64,000 bases of DNA from assembly GCA_021298015.1 (NCBI GenBank), contig JAJTGY010000023.1, positions 1 to 64,000 of the forward strand, written 5' to 3'. The DNA is from Flammeovirgaceae bacterium. GTDB taxonomy: Bacteria > Bacteroidota > Bacteroidia > Cytophagales > Cyclobacteriaceae. Numbering within the stretch: position 1 is the first letter of the stretch; every line of letters starts with the position of its first letter. Below the pieces are notes generated by a model that had not been told where the DNA came from, did not search any database, and saw only the letters and a list, made by a program, of their open reading frames with translations. Below, piece after piece: positions 8,209-18,707 of the stretch. Both the position numbers and the translations under genes were made by a program.

Positions 8209-8834
8209 AAAATTACATCAACAGCACGCAGACGTTTATCGTAATCATTAAGCTTCTCAATAAACACAAATTGCCGCGCAGAGTCGTTTCGAAGTTCCCG
8301 GTAAAGAAAAATCTTATCTTTTTTCTGCCAACTCATTTCGAAATGATTTAGGCGTTGATCAAGAAGTGGTATGGTGGACTGGGATTGCAGGATGTTGCGG
8401 TTGCGAACGAGCTTTTTATTAATGGAGTCAAGACCAGCAATTCGGAAATTACCATAATTCGAAATGAGGTCAGCTGAAATACTGCTTGTCAGGATGTATT
8501 TGGTCTTTCCCAACACGCCATCGATGTAATACATGGTTATGGATTGAACACCTGATGAGAATAACTTGTTTTCCGGATTTTTGATTACATAAAACTCTGC
8601 ACGATCGTTAAAGAACCGACCGAACAGATGCTCTTCGAGCAAATCCAGTTGACGGTGTTCAGCTGTGTTACCGACAGCCGTGTCAACCACCAACAACCCG
8701 CTCGGGACGTTAGGTCCAATTTGATTTTGTTCCGTCTGAATTGATCCCACATCTCGCTGAGTTCCTTGCCTGCGTGAGCACGAACCCAACGACAGCAAAA
8801 GCACAGCAATCCAAATGAGCAGGAACCGAGTCAT
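8205..8834 (-). CDS. Hypothetical lipoprotein
   Basis: A 209-residue protein with a lipoprotein signal (hydrophobic residues 4-15, lipobox LGSC at about 16-19). It should be lipidated and anchored in the envelope. The mature part has no motif I recognise; it contains a GVLGKTKYILTSSISADLI segment and a basic, charged end. It is 5 bases downstream of the Gfo/Idh/MocA oxidoreductase and probably co-transcribed with it. Confidence 0.6.
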   Translation of the reverse strand: MTRFLLIWIAVLLLSLGSCSRRQGTQRDVGSIQTEQNQIGPNVPSGLLVVDTAVGNTAEHRQLDLLEEHLFGRFFNDRAEFYVIKNPENKLFSSGVQSITMYYIDGVLGKTKYILTSSISADLISNYGNFRIAGLDSINKKLVRNRNILQSQSTIPLLDQRLNHFEMSWQKKDKIFLYRELRNDSARQFVFIEKLNDYDKRLRAVDVIF

Positions 8835-8839
8835 AGCGC

Positions 8840-10156
8840 TTACATTACCCTCGGTAGGGAGTAACCATTTTGATACTTCGCTCCCATCAATTCATTCGCC
8901 TTCGAATCGGTAAACTTTCCGGCTTTATCATCCCAAAACAATTTCTTACCCGTGCGATAGGCGATGTTGCCCATTTGCGCGATGATGGCCACATGCGCCC
9001 CATCCTGAGTCGGGCACGCCAGTGTTTCAAAATTTCGGGATTTCACGACTTCGATAAAGTTGCGGGTGTGGTTATCCAGCCCGCTGCCTTTGTTAGGTTG
9101 CAACGGCACAGCCTCCATCCTCTTTTCGTCCGGTATCACCTCCCAGCCACCACGCCACAACACCAGGGTACCGTTGTTTCCAATGAATGAAATGCCGTGG
9201 TCTTTGCCATAGTTGCCGTTGCTGATACTCTGCGCCTGCTCCCATACCATTAAATGATTATCGAACTCATAAACGGTAGCCAGCGTATCGGGCGTCTCAT
9301 GGGCACCGTCAGGATAGGCCAGTTTACCACCGGATGCCATCACCGACTTAGGTGTTTTGGCGTTAACACCCATCAGCGCATAGTCAATCACGTGCACGCC
9401 CCAGTCCGTCATCAGACCTCCGGCATAATCCCAATACCAGCGGAAGTTGAAGTGAAAGCGATTGGGGTTGAACGGCCGCCTGGTTGCTGGCCCGAGCCAC
9501 AAATCATAATTCACCCCGGCCGGCACTGAGGCATCCGGTTTCACTTCAATGTTGCGCATCCAGCCCTGGTAAGCCCAGGCCTTGGTCATGCGAATGTTGC
9601 CCAGCTTACCCGACTTCACAAAATTGATAGCATCGGTAAAATGCGGTGTACTTCGCTGCCATTGCCCGACTTGTACGGCACGTCCATATTTCTTTTGCGC
9701 GGCCTCCATGATGCGGCATTCCTCAATCGAATTGCCAATCGGCTTTTCCACATACACGTCTTTGCCTGCCGCGCAGGCCTCTACCATCTGCAAGCAATGC
9801 CAGTGATCGGGAGTCCCAATGATCACCACGTCAATATCTTTGTCGGCCAGCATCTTCCGATAATCTTCGAACGTCTTAACCGTGACGCCATTCTTGGCCA
9901 GTTCGTATTTGCGCCAATTGAGCACGTTGCTGTCTACATCACACAGCGCCACCACCTGCACCTCGGGAATTTTATTCATGGAGGTTAGGTTACTCCAACC
10001 CATGCCGTTAACACCAATCACCCCCACACGAATCTTGTCCGAGGCAGCTACCGATTGTTTCTGTTGAGCCAACGCCTGCCAGGGCAGCGCGGCTGTTAAC
10101 GCCAGCCCGGCACCCGCCTGAGCTGATTTTTGGATGAAGTTGCGTCTGTTGAACAT
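8840..10156 (-). CDS. Gfo/Idh/MocA-family oxidoreductase, Tat-exported
   Basis: A 438-residue protein. The N-terminus MFNRRNFIQKSAQAGAG has a twin-arginine signal (RR at 4-5), with a cleavage-like ALAQ near residue 31. A Rossmann NAD(P) site follows (VGVIGVNGMGWSN), with the family motif VYVEKPIGNSIEE near 136 and GGLMTDWGVHVIDY near 250. Such periplasmic oxidoreductases act on sugars or cyclitols with tightly bound cofactor. The substrate is unknown. The upstream SUMF1-domain gene and downstream lipoprotein gene lie on the same strand. Confidence 0.9.
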   Translation of the reverse strand: MFNRRNFIQKSAQAGAGLALTAALPWQALAQQKQSVAASDKIRVGVIGVNGMGWSNLTSMNKIPEVQVVALCDVDSNVLNWRKYELAKNGVTVKTFEDYRKMLADKDIDVVIIGTPDHWHCLQMVEACAAGKDVYVEKPIGNSIEECRIMEAAQKKYGRAVQVGQWQRSTPHFTDAINFVKSGKLGNIRMTKAWAYQGWMRNIEVKPDASVPAGVNYDLWLGPATRRPFNPNRFHFNFRWYWDYAGGLMTDWGVHVIDYALMGVNAKTPKSVMASGGKLAYPDGAHETPDTLATVYEFDNHLMVWEQAQSISNGNYGKDHGISFIGNNGTLVLWRGGWEVIPDEKRMEAVPLQPNKGSGLDNHTRNFIEVVKSRNFETLACPTQDGAHVAIIAQMGNIAYRTGKKLFWDDKAGKFTDSKANELMGAKYQNGYSLPRVM

Positions 10157-10184
10157 ATACTGGATACTGGATACTGGATGCAGG
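10157..10184. repeat. Heptanucleotide array (ATACTGG-type)
   Basis: Four phased 7-base units, ATACTGG three times then ATGCAGG, fill most of the gap in front of the oxidoreductase. A longer degenerate 7-base array of related sequence lies at 37725-37813. Confidence 0.75.
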
Positions 10185-10194
10185 ATTCAATTTG

Positions 10195-12918
10195 TTAAAA
10201 ATCCACGACACAGCGAAAACCTACGGTGGCGTTTCGTTCAAAGCCGGGCGATACCCGCAACAGGTACTGCCGGTAGTGCAACTCCCGCGGTCCGCCTTGC
10301 ACATACCACCAACTGGATGAAGGCTTGAAATAACTTCCGCCTTTCATCATAATGTACCGGTAGCTCCCGCTCTCGTATTCATCGGCTGTTAGTTGCCACA
10401 CGCATCCCGACAAATCCAATAACCCCCAGGGATTCGCCCCCGCCTTATACTTCCCGACCGGGTATAAATGCCCATCGCCCAGGTTGGCGTGCCTCGGATT
10501 GATTCCATCGATAGCCGTGACGGTGAGTGTTTCCGTTACGTATTGCTTTTTGCGTGTAACTGGCTTCGTTTGGCGCCACGGCCACTCGCGATCGTCACCC
10601 GCCTGTGCCGCGTACTGCCACTCGGCTTCGGTTGGCAGCCGTTTGCCAGCCCAATGTGCGTAGGCGTGTGCGTCCTCCAGGCTCACATAGGTAACCGGAA
10701 AATCTTCTTCCCCGCTTGGGGGGCTACCCTGACGCCAATGCGCCAAAAACCGGGTGGTATCAGCCGGTCGATAATTCGTGGCGCGAAGGAATAATGCAAA
10801 CTGGGCGTTGGTGACGGGCGTAAGATCGATTGCAAACTCACGCACCTGCAGAGTCTCTCCGCGCCCGTTGCCGGGATAAGAAATAAAATCATCTCCCTTT
10901 GTCGTCTTGAAAACAAACGAACCGGAAGGAACCCGAATCATACCTTTTGGCAACTGCTTAGCTTTTGGGGTGCGGTTCGTTGTCGAAACCAGCCTTGGGG
11001 TTCCCGGCATCAAACTGTGAATCATCTCGTCCACCACTTCACCGTTTCGAATAGCTTGAACCACTAACTTCCCCTCGAACTTTCCCACCAGGTCAGTCAG
11101 CCTAAACCCGTAAGAGCCGCCTTTGAATTGAATCGGTTCTGACTGGTACGATGGATTGCCTTTCCAAATGCGAAGGTCAACATCCCGGGGCGCAGTGATT
11201 CGCAGACTATCGGCAGTTGTATGCGAGTGTATGACTTTTGTATACACGGCAACACAAGAAACCGCGCCTTCGTTGTTAGTGCCCAGGTCGCCTGAGTGAA
11301 ACCCGTCTACCCGAACGCCCAACTTGTTTCCCTTGCGAGTCGGGTATTCATGATTCCAGATATCAACAACCCGATGTTGATTGTCATTCAACGGCAACTC
11401 GAGCAAACTTCCCGTGAATCCGGCCGGCCGCAAACTAAAAATGGTGTAGAGGTTCACGTCATCACCTCGCCAGGCATTCACCCAAATACTGTCACGTTGA
11501 GTGGGAATCAAGGGTGTTACGTCACCACGCTCAAACACGCGGCTATGCTCGCGCAAAATGCGAGTCGTTCGACCCAGATACTGATATTGCCCGGCTTCCC
11601 ACTCCGGGTGCCCGGGGGCGAACTGATTGATTTCTGTTCCATAACCGTTAAAGAAGGCAACCGCGTACTCGCGCTGAATTGGTTCCTTGAATACTTCGGC
11701 AACGCGAAAAATCGAAAAGCCGGGATGCAACAGCCGGTTCAAATTGAGCATGGGCGGATAGTACAAAGCGTTATGAACACGTCCGGCCACAATGCCGGGC
11801 ATGTCTTTGGGCACCGCCATGCCCTCGCTGTATATTACTACCCCGGCCCCGGCCTTGTCAGCGGCCTCCTACAACTCGCGGCTTGATTCACCTTTGGTGT
11901 CCAGCACCACCCCGTCAGCGCCCGTTTCGCGAATAAGTCGGGTGAGGCCTGCCAGGTGGTCTTCTTTTCGTGTGCTTTCATCCCAGGGGTTATAGGCAAT
12001 AAAAAAGCGTGTGCCCATCCGGTGCAGCGAATCCACCAACACGCGAAGAGCACGTGTGCCGCCCGGCAAATCGCGATGCAAATCAAATTGGTTACGCTGG
12101 TCAATGCCCAGGCTTGGCCAGGTGGGCCAAATGCAAACCACATCATCACCACCAAATAATGTTTTACCACGCTTCACAAAATCCAGGAGGGTAAGCCTCC
12201 GGGCAGTGCCATCGTAAAAATCCTTATCCCACGCCATCAGCAAATGCATGACATAGGCTTTTCGTATCCATTTCAGATCTGCGCGTTGGTAAAGCGTGGA
12301 ATCAAAGTCATTAAGGTCGTACAGCTTTTTTGTTGCGAAGGCATGACGGAGGCCACGCTGCCACTCACCGCAGAATCGGTGTAACCAAACCCGGTAGGTA
12401 ACCTGCCCACCGGGTGCCAGCACGGTCTCAAAACGTTTGCGCGTGCCGGCACGTATGGATGACACGTCTCTGCGGGCCAACGCATACCAACTTGAATCAT
12501 TCCGGGTAGCCACTATGCCGAAGCCCATTTCCCACGCATTGTCGGGGACAATAACATTCACCGGCAGGCGGCCTTGTTGAAACAAATGCGTCCGGCTAAG
12601 CCGGTGGTTGCCCTGGCCGGTGATGTAGACAGCCGGGGCCTCGGTGCCAAATGGCACGACATTGCGGAGCGTGACAGTGTCTTTCAGGTTGTTTTCAAAT
12701 ACCACCTGGAACTGATCCCGGCCCCGGCCCGTGGGTAATATCCTGAAATGAATGGGCAACGTTCCAGGCGAATACTTTTTTTCATTCACTTCGGCCGTGA
12801 ATGTGGGAACGGAAGTTCCACCTCCCAAATCCCAGGATTTTTGATCGCCCGAAAGCCGCTGCGCCCGTGCATGTGCAGCAACCGAAAAGATGAAAAGAAG
12901 AGCAAGCCACCGAGTCAC
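10195..12918 (-). pseudogene. Large secreted SUMF1 (FGE-like)-domain protein, split by an in-frame TAG
   Basis: Two open segments in the same frame (12918-11872 and 11868-10195) are separated by one TAG at 11871-11869. Reading through gives about 907 residues and protein similarity clearly continues on both sides (DGVVLDTKGESSREL, stop, EAADKAGAGVVIYSEG). The first part has a signal peptide ending near HARAQ, a beta-rich domain, then what looks like a TIM-barrel glycosidase-like region (KWIRKAYVMHLLMAWDKDF, ADGVVLDT). The last 250 residues are a SUMF1/formylglycine-generating-enzyme fold (IRVPSGSF, VTNAQFALFL, AGKRLPTEAEWQYAA, NPWGLLDLSG, MKGGSYF, VGFRCV). The copper-binding cysteines of true FGEs are absent, so sulfatase activation is unlikely. 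Nonsense mutation or base error are the likely explanations. Confidence 0.8.
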
Positions 12919-12976
12919 ACCTAAACTTAGGCAGGTGCGTTGTAAATAAAAAGCCTATTTTAGCCGTTAGGTGATT

Positions 12977-13177
12977 ATGCGTTTTGTACTAATTCTGGTA
13001 ATGGTGGGTTTGTTGGCGAGTGGTTGCGGCTCTTCCGACACCAACCGCATCGTAAAGCCACGCTACCATCGGGTGTTACCGGTTAAGGGCAACGAATACC
13101 GCATCAACTGGCGCATCGGAAAACGTCAAATCAAACTCTTTAAACGTCAGCGAACCAAAACTATTCGCGCCCGTTAG
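12977..13177 (+). CDS. Small basic lipoprotein
   Basis: A 66-residue protein with a lipoprotein signal: hydrophobic residues 2-12, lipobox LASGC. The mature part is about 50 residues and strongly basic (RIGKRQIKLFKRQRTK). No family recognised. The ATG at 12977 is preferred over GTG at 12971. It converges with the TetR gene. Confidence 0.5.
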   Translation: MRFVLILVMVGLLASGCGSSDTNRIVKPRYHRVLPVKGNEYRINWRIGKRQIKLFKRQRTKTIRAR

Positions 13178-13182
13178 TCGCT

Positions 13183-13812
13183 TTACTGGAGGCCTTTCAG
13201 CATCAACTCCAGATTCTTCCGGAAGTAGTTCTTCAACGGACTGGCTTGGGAAAGATGGGCACTCAGAATTGTTCCATAGAGTACACTCGTCACCAGTAAC
13301 GTGATATCGCGGGTAGATGTAGTTTTCACAATTTCCTTTTTAAAGATGGCCTCGAGGGCAAACCGCTCGGCCATTTGATCAAGGGACATGATTTCCAGGG
13401 AAGTGACGGCCGGGAAGTCCGGAAAAAGGAGTTTCTTCTCCTCTGCTTTTACCGGAAAAGGCTTGGGTGTGCGTTTCATGTCCGCCAGGTAGGCCAGCCA
13501 ATACAAAACCAGGCCGGGGTGCTGCTCCATCTCTTCACTCATGCGGTCGAACAAAAACTGGACACCGGTAAGGCCCTCGCGGGGCTTGTCCTGTAACTCT
13601 ACGGTTCGTTTGAAACACCAAACCCGAAAGTAGTATAGCAAAATATCTTCCTTCTGCGGGAAGTATTTGAACAGCGTCACCTTCGAGATTTTCACCTTCG
13701 CGCAAATCTCGTCCACAAACAAATCGGCAAAAGACTTTTTCCCAATCAGCTTCACCGTTTGGTCAAGGATGGCAAGTTTAAGGCGGGCTGCTTTTTCTTT
13801 CCGAAGGCTCAT
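13183..13812 (-). CDS. TetR/AcrR-family transcriptional regulator
   Basis: About 209 residues. The N-terminal DNA-binding domain reads [46 protein letters not shown], split here as the TetR helix-turn-helix ending in the F-x-Y-F motif; residues 20-60. The C-terminal ligand domain is unassigned. The start is taken at MSLRKEK (13812). It is divergent from gamma-glutamyltransferase with 54 bases between, so it may control that gene or itself. Confidence 0.85.
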   Translation of the reverse strand: MSLRKEKAARLKLAILDQTVKLIGKKSFADLFVDEICAKVKISKVTLFKYFPQKEDILLYYFRVWCFKRTVELQDKPREGLTGVQFLFDRMSEEMEQHPGLVLYWLAYLADMKRTPKPFPVKAEEKKLLFPDFPAVTSLEIMSLDQMAERFALEAIFKKEIVKTTSTRDITLLVTSVLYGTILSAHLSQASPLKNYFRKNLELMLKGLQ

Positions 13813-13866
13813 GGAAAACTTCGGCCTGAAATAATACATTTAGGGATCAAATCCCAACATGCATCT

Positions 13867-15558
13867 ATGAAACGTCTGTTCATTCTGTCAATGGTGATCG
13901 TCTTGGTGGCCTGCCAGTCCAAAGAGCAGCCCAAACCACGCACGATGGGCGTCATTGGCGACTCGGCCATGGTGGTTTCGGCCCACCCCCTGGCATCGAA
14001 AGTCGGTGCCCGAATTCTCAAACGCGGAGGCAATGCCGTAGATGCCGCCATCGCTACCCATTTTGCTCTGGCAGTAGCGTTCCCGGTTGCCGGCAACATT
14101 GGGGGCGGTGGTTTCATGGTTATTCGCATGAACGATGGTACCACAGCCGCACTGGACTTTCGCGAAAAGGCACCAGCCAAAGCCACCACCAACATGTATC
14201 TTGACACAGACGGAAATGTGATTCCCAATCTCAGCCTCTACGGTCATCTCGCATCGGGCGTACCCGGCTCCGTTGATGGCCTGGTGGAAGCGCACAAAAA
14301 GTTTGGAACCCTGGAATGGAAAGAACTTTTGCAGCCAGCCATTGACCTGGCGCTCAACGGCATCGTACTGACCGAGCGCGAGGCCAAGTTTATGAATGGC
14401 GCCCAGGAAAATCTAAGCAAATACAACAGCGTAAAACCGGAATTTTTGCTGCGCGTGTGGAAGGCAGGCGACTCGATCAAATGGACAGCCTTGGGCCACA
14501 CATTGGAGCGCATCCGTGACAACGGACGTGCGGGTTTCTACGAGGGACAAACTGCGGATGACATCGTAGCTGAAATGAAACGTGGAAACGGGCTGATTAC
14601 CCACGAGGACTTGAAGAACTACAAATCCGCATGGCGGACTACGCTGGCGTCCACCTATAAAGAATACAAAGTGATTTCGATGCCGCCCTCTTCCAGCGGG
14701 GGCATCTGCCTTTTGCAATTATTGAAAAGTGTGGAGCCTTACCCCATTGGCGAGTGGGGACATAACACGGCACGCACCCTTCACTTGATGACCGAGGCTG
14801 AGCGCAGGGTTTATGCCGACCGGGCTGAGTACATTGGTGACACGGATTTCTATAAAGTGCCGATCGAGCAATTGATTGCCGATCAGTACAACACTGACCG
14901 CATGGCGACCTACGACCCGAACAAAGCAACGCCCAGCAGCGAAGTGAAAGCCGGAGTTATTCGGGGTTATGAATCCGAGGAAACGACCCATTTCTCCGTA
15001 GTGGACCCGCAGGGAAATGCCGTAGCCGTTACTACAACACTCAATGGCTGGTTCGGGAATTTTGTTTTGGTTGATGGCTCCGGGTTTTTTCTAAACAATG
15101 AGATGGACGACTTCAGCGCCAAGCCGGGTGTTCCCAATATGTTTGGGCTCATTGGCAATGCGGCCAACAAGATTGAGCCCGGCAAGCGCATGCTGAGCGC
15201 CATGACGCCCACCATAGTGGAGAAAAACGGCAAGCTTTTTATGGTTTTGGGCAGCCCGGGTGGATCCACCATCATCACCTCAGTGTTTCAGGTATTCCTC
15301 AACGTGATCGAACACGACATGACACTTCAGGAGGCTATTGACACCGGGCGGGTACATAGTCAATGGCTGCCCGATGTTATTGCACCAGAACATGGCGTTA
15401 TCGCCAAAGAGGACAGTCTGACGCTTACCCAACTGGGCCATGTGATCAAGCCGCGCGGGCGTTATGGCCGTGTTGATGCCATTCTGGTTCTGCCCGATGG
15501 AAAACTGGAGGGTGGTGCTGACCGCAGGCGTGGAGATGATACGGCTGTCGGGTTCTAA
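13867..15558 (+). CDS. ggt: Gamma-glutamyltransferase (gamma-glutamyl hydrolase/transpeptidase)
   Basis: A 563-residue precursor. The N-terminus has a lipoprotein signal (lipobox LVAC near residue 16). [10 protein letters not shown] and [11 protein letters not shown] are typical of the large subunit. The self-processing site is ETTHFS, with the nucleophilic Thr373, preceded by about 370 residues and followed by the small subunit ([40 protein letters not shown]). It cleaves glutathione and other gamma-glutamyl compounds in the periplasm. Its stop overlaps that of the convergent OmpA gene by 4 bases. The ATG at 13867 gives the signal; upstream codons overlap the TetR gene. Confidence 0.95.
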   Translation: MKRLFILSMVIVLVACQSKEQPKPRTMGVIGDSAMVVSAHPLASKVGARILKRGGNAVDAAIATHFALAVAFPVAGNIGGGGFMVIRMNDGTTAALDFREKAPAKATTNMYLDTDGNVIPNLSLYGHLASGVPGSVDGLVEAHKKFGTLEWKELLQPAIDLALNGIVLTEREAKFMNGAQENLSKYNSVKPEFLLRVWKAGDSIKWTALGHTLERIRDNGRAGFYEGQTADDIVAEMKRGNGLITHEDLKNYKSAWRTTLASTYKEYKVISMPPSSSGGICLLQLLKSVEPYPIGEWGHNTARTLHLMTEAERRVYADRAEYIGDTDFYKVPIEQLIADQYNTDRMATYDPNKATPSSEVKAGVIRGYESEETTHFSVVDPQGNAVAVTTTLNGWFGNFVLVDGSGFFLNNEMDDFSAKPGVPNMFGLIGNAANKIEPGKRMLSAMTPTIVEKNGKLFMVLGSPGGSTIITSVFQVFLNVIEHDMTLQEAIDTGRVHSQWLPDVIAPEHGVIAKEDSLTLTQLGHVIKPRGRYGRVDAILVLPDGKLEGGADRRRGDDTAVGF

Positions 15559-17078
15559 TTCCTCACAATCGTAAACTCCACCCTGCGATTGAGCTTGCGG
15601 GCTTCTTCGGTGTCCTCGCTCGCAATCGGTTTTTCGCCACCGAAGCCCTTGCCGGAAATGCGCCTGGCGCTGATGCCTTTGGAAACCAGGTATTGCTTCA
15701 CTTTCTCTACCCTATCCTTCGATAACTGTTTGTTCTTGTCGGCATTGCCGCGATTATCGGTATGCCCGGCTAATTCAATCACCACGCGCGAGTTGTTCTT
15801 CATAAAATCGGCCACCAGGTCTAACTCGGGATAGGACTCGGTCAGGAATGTGGTCGTACCTTGTTCAAACAGCACGTTCTTCAAATTCACGGTTGTACCG
15901 ACTTCCACCGGTTGCAACCGAAAATTCATTTCCAGCACTTTCATTTGTAAGGTGTGAATGTCCAAATTCTCAAGCACACTCACGTACCGAGGGGCCTCTA
16001 CGGTGATCACGTACTGGCCACTGGCAGGCAACTTCACCTGGTACTGGCCGGCCCGGTTGGTAATGGCCGTTTTGATCTCCGTTGCTTTGAAGTGAATAAC
16101 GGCCGGCACATTTTCACCGGTTTTGGCATTCGTCACGGTTCCGCGAATGATAACTTCATTGTCCAGGGCAACGGTTCGGTCAGCCGGACGCAACCGAACT
16201 AACGTATCGGGCGCAGCCACCGGATCAAATAACCGGATATCACCATAGCCATCACTGTCTTTAGTGGAGGTAAACAGAAAACTGGTGGATTGGTAGTTTC
16301 TGAAAAACAACTCCCGACCGTCCGTATTGATCGCGGGCCCCAGGTTCTGTGGTTCACTCCACTGTAGCCAGGAGTCATCCAACCGCTCAGTCACGAAGAT
16401 GTCGAAACTGCCGTAGCCTTCGCGCCCGTTGGTGGCAAAGTAGAGCTTTCGCCCATCATCAGCCAACCATGGACTGAGCTCCTGAAAACGGGTATTTAAA
16501 AAGGATAAGTTGCGTGGCTCCGTCCAACTGCCATTGGGCTTTCGCAACGTGACATGCAGATCTTCGGCACCTTTCGTATCATAACCTTCAGCCGCAAAAA
16601 CAAACGCTTGACCATCGGGGGTGATGGAGCCTGTCAATTCCGCCTCGCGGTTTAAGAAGTATGGAATCGCCATGTTTTCAGGTGCATCCCACCGGCCCTC
16701 GCGCCACCGGCTAACGGACAGACCCTGTGTGGTGGCACGCGAACCCGACTTGCCATAGTGATTGAACAGGAAAAGTTGCTGACCATCGGGAGAAAAGCCG
16801 GCAACACCATTATAGCCTGGGTCATTCAACAACGGGCCACCGTGAACGGGCAGGCTCCATTGGCTTCCCTCCCACGAAGAAATCCAGATATCGCCCGGGT
16901 CCTTCACGCCACCGGCATTGGCCGGATGATTGGCAACGGTGACAAAAAGCGTCAGGCCATCCGGACTCACCACCGGGCTCAATTCATCGTATTTCGAATT
17001 AACGGATTTGAAAATGCCGGGGCCGGGTGCCTGGGCGCACAGGGACAGGGGAAAAAACAGCAGAAGAGCAAAACGCAT
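15555..17078 (-). CDS. OmpA-family protein with PD40 repeats
   Basis: A 507-residue secreted protein (signal peptide ending near LCAQ). Residues 25-250 hold WD40-like PD40 beta-propeller repeats ([39 protein letters not shown]). About 290-370 is a carboxypeptidase-regulatory-like beta-sandwich ([18 protein letters not shown]). The C-terminus is the OmpA peptidoglycan-binding domain ([12 protein letters not shown]...[13 protein letters not shown]...NRRVEF). It is a common bacteroidal architecture for outer-membrane or gliding-associated proteins. Confidence 0.92.
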   Translation of the reverse strand: MRFALLLFFPLSLCAQAPGPGIFKSVNSKYDELSPVVSPDGLTLFVTVANHPANAGGVKDPGDIWISSWEGSQWSLPVHGGPLLNDPGYNGVAGFSPDGQQLFLFNHYGKSGSRATTQGLSVSRWREGRWDAPENMAIPYFLNREAELTGSITPDGQAFVFAAEGYDTKGAEDLHVTLRKPNGSWTEPRNLSFLNTRFQELSPWLADDGRKLYFATNGREGYGSFDIFVTERLDDSWLQWSEPQNLGPAINTDGRELFFRNYQSTSFLFTSTKDSDGYGDIRLFDPVAAPDTLVRLRPADRTVALDNEVIIRGTVTNAKTGENVPAVIHFKATEIKTAITNRAGQYQVKLPASGQYVITVEAPRYVSVLENLDIHTLQMKVLEMNFRLQPVEVGTTVNLKNVLFEQGTTTFLTESYPELDLVADFMKNNSRVVIELAGHTDNRGNADKNKQLSKDRVEKVKQYLVSKGISARRISGKGFGGEKPIASEDTEEARKLNRRVEFTIVRN

Positions 17079-17087
17079 GGCACAAAG

Positions 17088-17681
17088 TTAACGGCCTGGC
17101 GGAACACTCACCCAATGATTGCCTCGAATGGTAAATCGCCACGGCAGGTGCATGTCCGCTCCGGCATAATCAATGCCTATGCGTGGGCTCGCTACAATCA
17201 TTCGGGGTGAAACTTTTATACCGTCATCCAGCCAGATTTCTTCCCCTTGCAGGCTAATGCCGTTGTGCTGCCGCGAAATTCCCAGAGCGCGGGTGAGTTT
17301 ACCTGGCCCGGAGGTTAATCGGGCAGTACGAACGGCATTCAGGCGTTTCATCATCACCTCCGCGCCCTCAACCGGCTCTAAAGCCCTGACCAGGATTGCT
17401 TCAGCCCGCTCCTCCTCGTTGGTTACCACGTTAAAGAGATGGTGAATGCCGTAGCAGAGGTACACATACGCGTGGCCTCCGGGTCCAAACATCACTTCGT
17501 TGCGGGCTGTTCGTCTGTTGCCATAGGCGTGGCATCCTCGTTCGCGCCACGAATACGCTTCCGTTTCCACAACCCACCCGGCTGTAACCTGACCATTGAT
17601 TTTCGTCACCAGCGTTTTACCCAACAATCCGCGCGCTATGGCCAGCACATTCTTCCGCCTATAGAACGACTCGGGTAACAT
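17088..17681 (-). CDS. DNA-3-methyladenine glycosylase (AAG/MPG type)
   Basis: A 197-residue protein with the alkyladenine glycosylase fold: ARGLLGKTLV near residue 16, VETEAYSWRERGCHAYGNRRTARNE split around the catalytic E, GHAYVYLCYGIHHLFNVVT, then RALEPVEG and SGPGKLTRALGI. It removes 3-methyladenine and related alkylated bases in base-excision repair. It is 9 bases upstream of the OmpA/PD40 gene on the same strand. Confidence 0.95.
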   Translation of the reverse strand: MLPESFYRRKNVLAIARGLLGKTLVTKINGQVTAGWVVETEAYSWRERGCHAYGNRRTARNEVMFGPGGHAYVYLCYGIHHLFNVVTNEEERAEAILVRALEPVEGAEVMMKRLNAVRTARLTSGPGKLTRALGISRQHNGISLQGEEIWLDDGIKVSPRMIVASPRIGIDYAGADMHLPWRFTIRGNHWVSVPPGR

Positions 17682-17778
17682 CCTTAATAAATTGTTAACG
17701 CAAAGCTCAAAGGATTCAATCGATTTCGGAATCCAAACAAACCACTATTTTTACGCCTCAATTAAATCAAATTACACC

Positions 17779-18627
17779 ATGAAAATAGTATTAATCCTGG
17801 CCCTAATGGTTGCTTTTGTGGCAGCTGAGGCACAGGTTGTAACACCCCAGCCCTCTCCGGCCGGTTCGGTATCCACGGTTGTTGGCCTTACCGATGTCCG
17901 AATTGATTACTTCCGCCCGCGAGTAAAAGGACGCAAGATCTTTGGAACAGACGCATCCGTTGTGGTGCCCAATGGGCAAATCTGGAGAACCGGGGCAAAC
18001 AGCGGGACTAAGATTACATTTGGTGATGATGTAAAGGTGGAAGGCATCGCTGTGCCAAAAGGTGAATACCTGATTTTTTCGTGGCCCGGTGCCACCGAGT
18101 GGACAATCGCTCTGTATAAAGATCTAAAAATTGGTGGCAACACCGGAGCTTACGACAAAGCACAGGAAGCGGCCAACTTCAAGGTAAAGGCTGAGAAACT
18201 GACGGAAAAGGTGGAAGTGCTAACGTTTAATATTGGTGATATATCCGATGACAGCAAGTCGGCCAAAGTGCAACTGGCGTGGGAAAATACATCTGTGAAA
18301 TTCGGTATCACGGTAGATTATGATGCCAAGGTGATGAAGAGCATTGAAGCAAATACAAAAGTTAACCCCAACAATTACTTCAATGCCGCGGTCTACTACC
18401 TGGAAAACGGAAAAGACCTGAAACAAGCCAGCGAATGGATCGACAAAGCGGTAGCCACCAACCCGACAGCCTTCTGGATTCTCTATCAGAAAGCGCGAAT
18501 CCAAAAAGCGAATGGCGACAAAGCGGGTGCCCTGGCTACCTCAAAGGCATCCTGGGAAGAAGCCAAGAAAGCCAATAACCGGGATTACATGATGATGAAC
18601 GAAGAACTTCAAAAAGGCCTGAAGTAA
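17779..18627 (+). CDS. DUF2911-domain secreted protein
   Basis: A 282-residue protein with signal peptide (hydrophobic residues 3-15, AEAQ). The DUF2911 domain spans about residues 20-180: SPAGSVSTVVGLTDVRIDY, RPRVKGRKIFG, IWRTGANSGTKITF, PKGEYLIFSWPG. The C-terminal 90 residues are TPR-like (NNYFNAAVYYLENGKDLKQASEWIDKA). It is a very common bacteroidal secreted protein of unknown function. Confidence 0.88.
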   Translation: MKIVLILALMVAFVAAEAQVVTPQPSPAGSVSTVVGLTDVRIDYFRPRVKGRKIFGTDASVVVPNGQIWRTGANSGTKITFGDDVKVEGIAVPKGEYLIFSWPGATEWTIALYKDLKIGGNTGAYDKAQEAANFKVKAEKLTEKVEVLTFNIGDISDDSKSAKVQLAWENTSVKFGITVDYDAKVMKSIEANTKVNPNNYFNAAVYYLENGKDLKQASEWIDKAVATNPTAFWILYQKARIQKANGDKAGALATSKASWEEAKKANNRDYMMMNEELQKGLK

Positions 18628-18648
18628 TCATCGGGTGAAGGACAGAAA

Positions 18649-18683
18649 GAAGTCCCTGGTCAGCTAAGGCCGGGGACTTTTTG
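18649..18683 (+). terminator. Intrinsic terminator after DUF2911 gene
   Basis: AAGTCCC...GGGGACTT forms a stem with an internal GG/CC extension and is followed by TTTTTG. It separates the DUF2911 gene from the serine genes. Confidence 0.75.
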
Positions 18684-18707
18684 TTTATTTTGCACGCTAC
18701 GAGTTCT

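Noticed and set aside
10195-11820. Second half of the SUMF1 gene as a separate gene starting at 11820
   Set aside because: The first residues (MAVPKDMPG) are in the middle of a conserved barrel-like segment that continues from before the stop, without a signal peptide or promoter of its own.
13845-13860. GGGATCAAATCCC palindrome as TetR operator
   Set aside because: It is in the right place between tetR and ggt, but arms are only 4-5 bp and a match by chance is likely; not annotated as operator.
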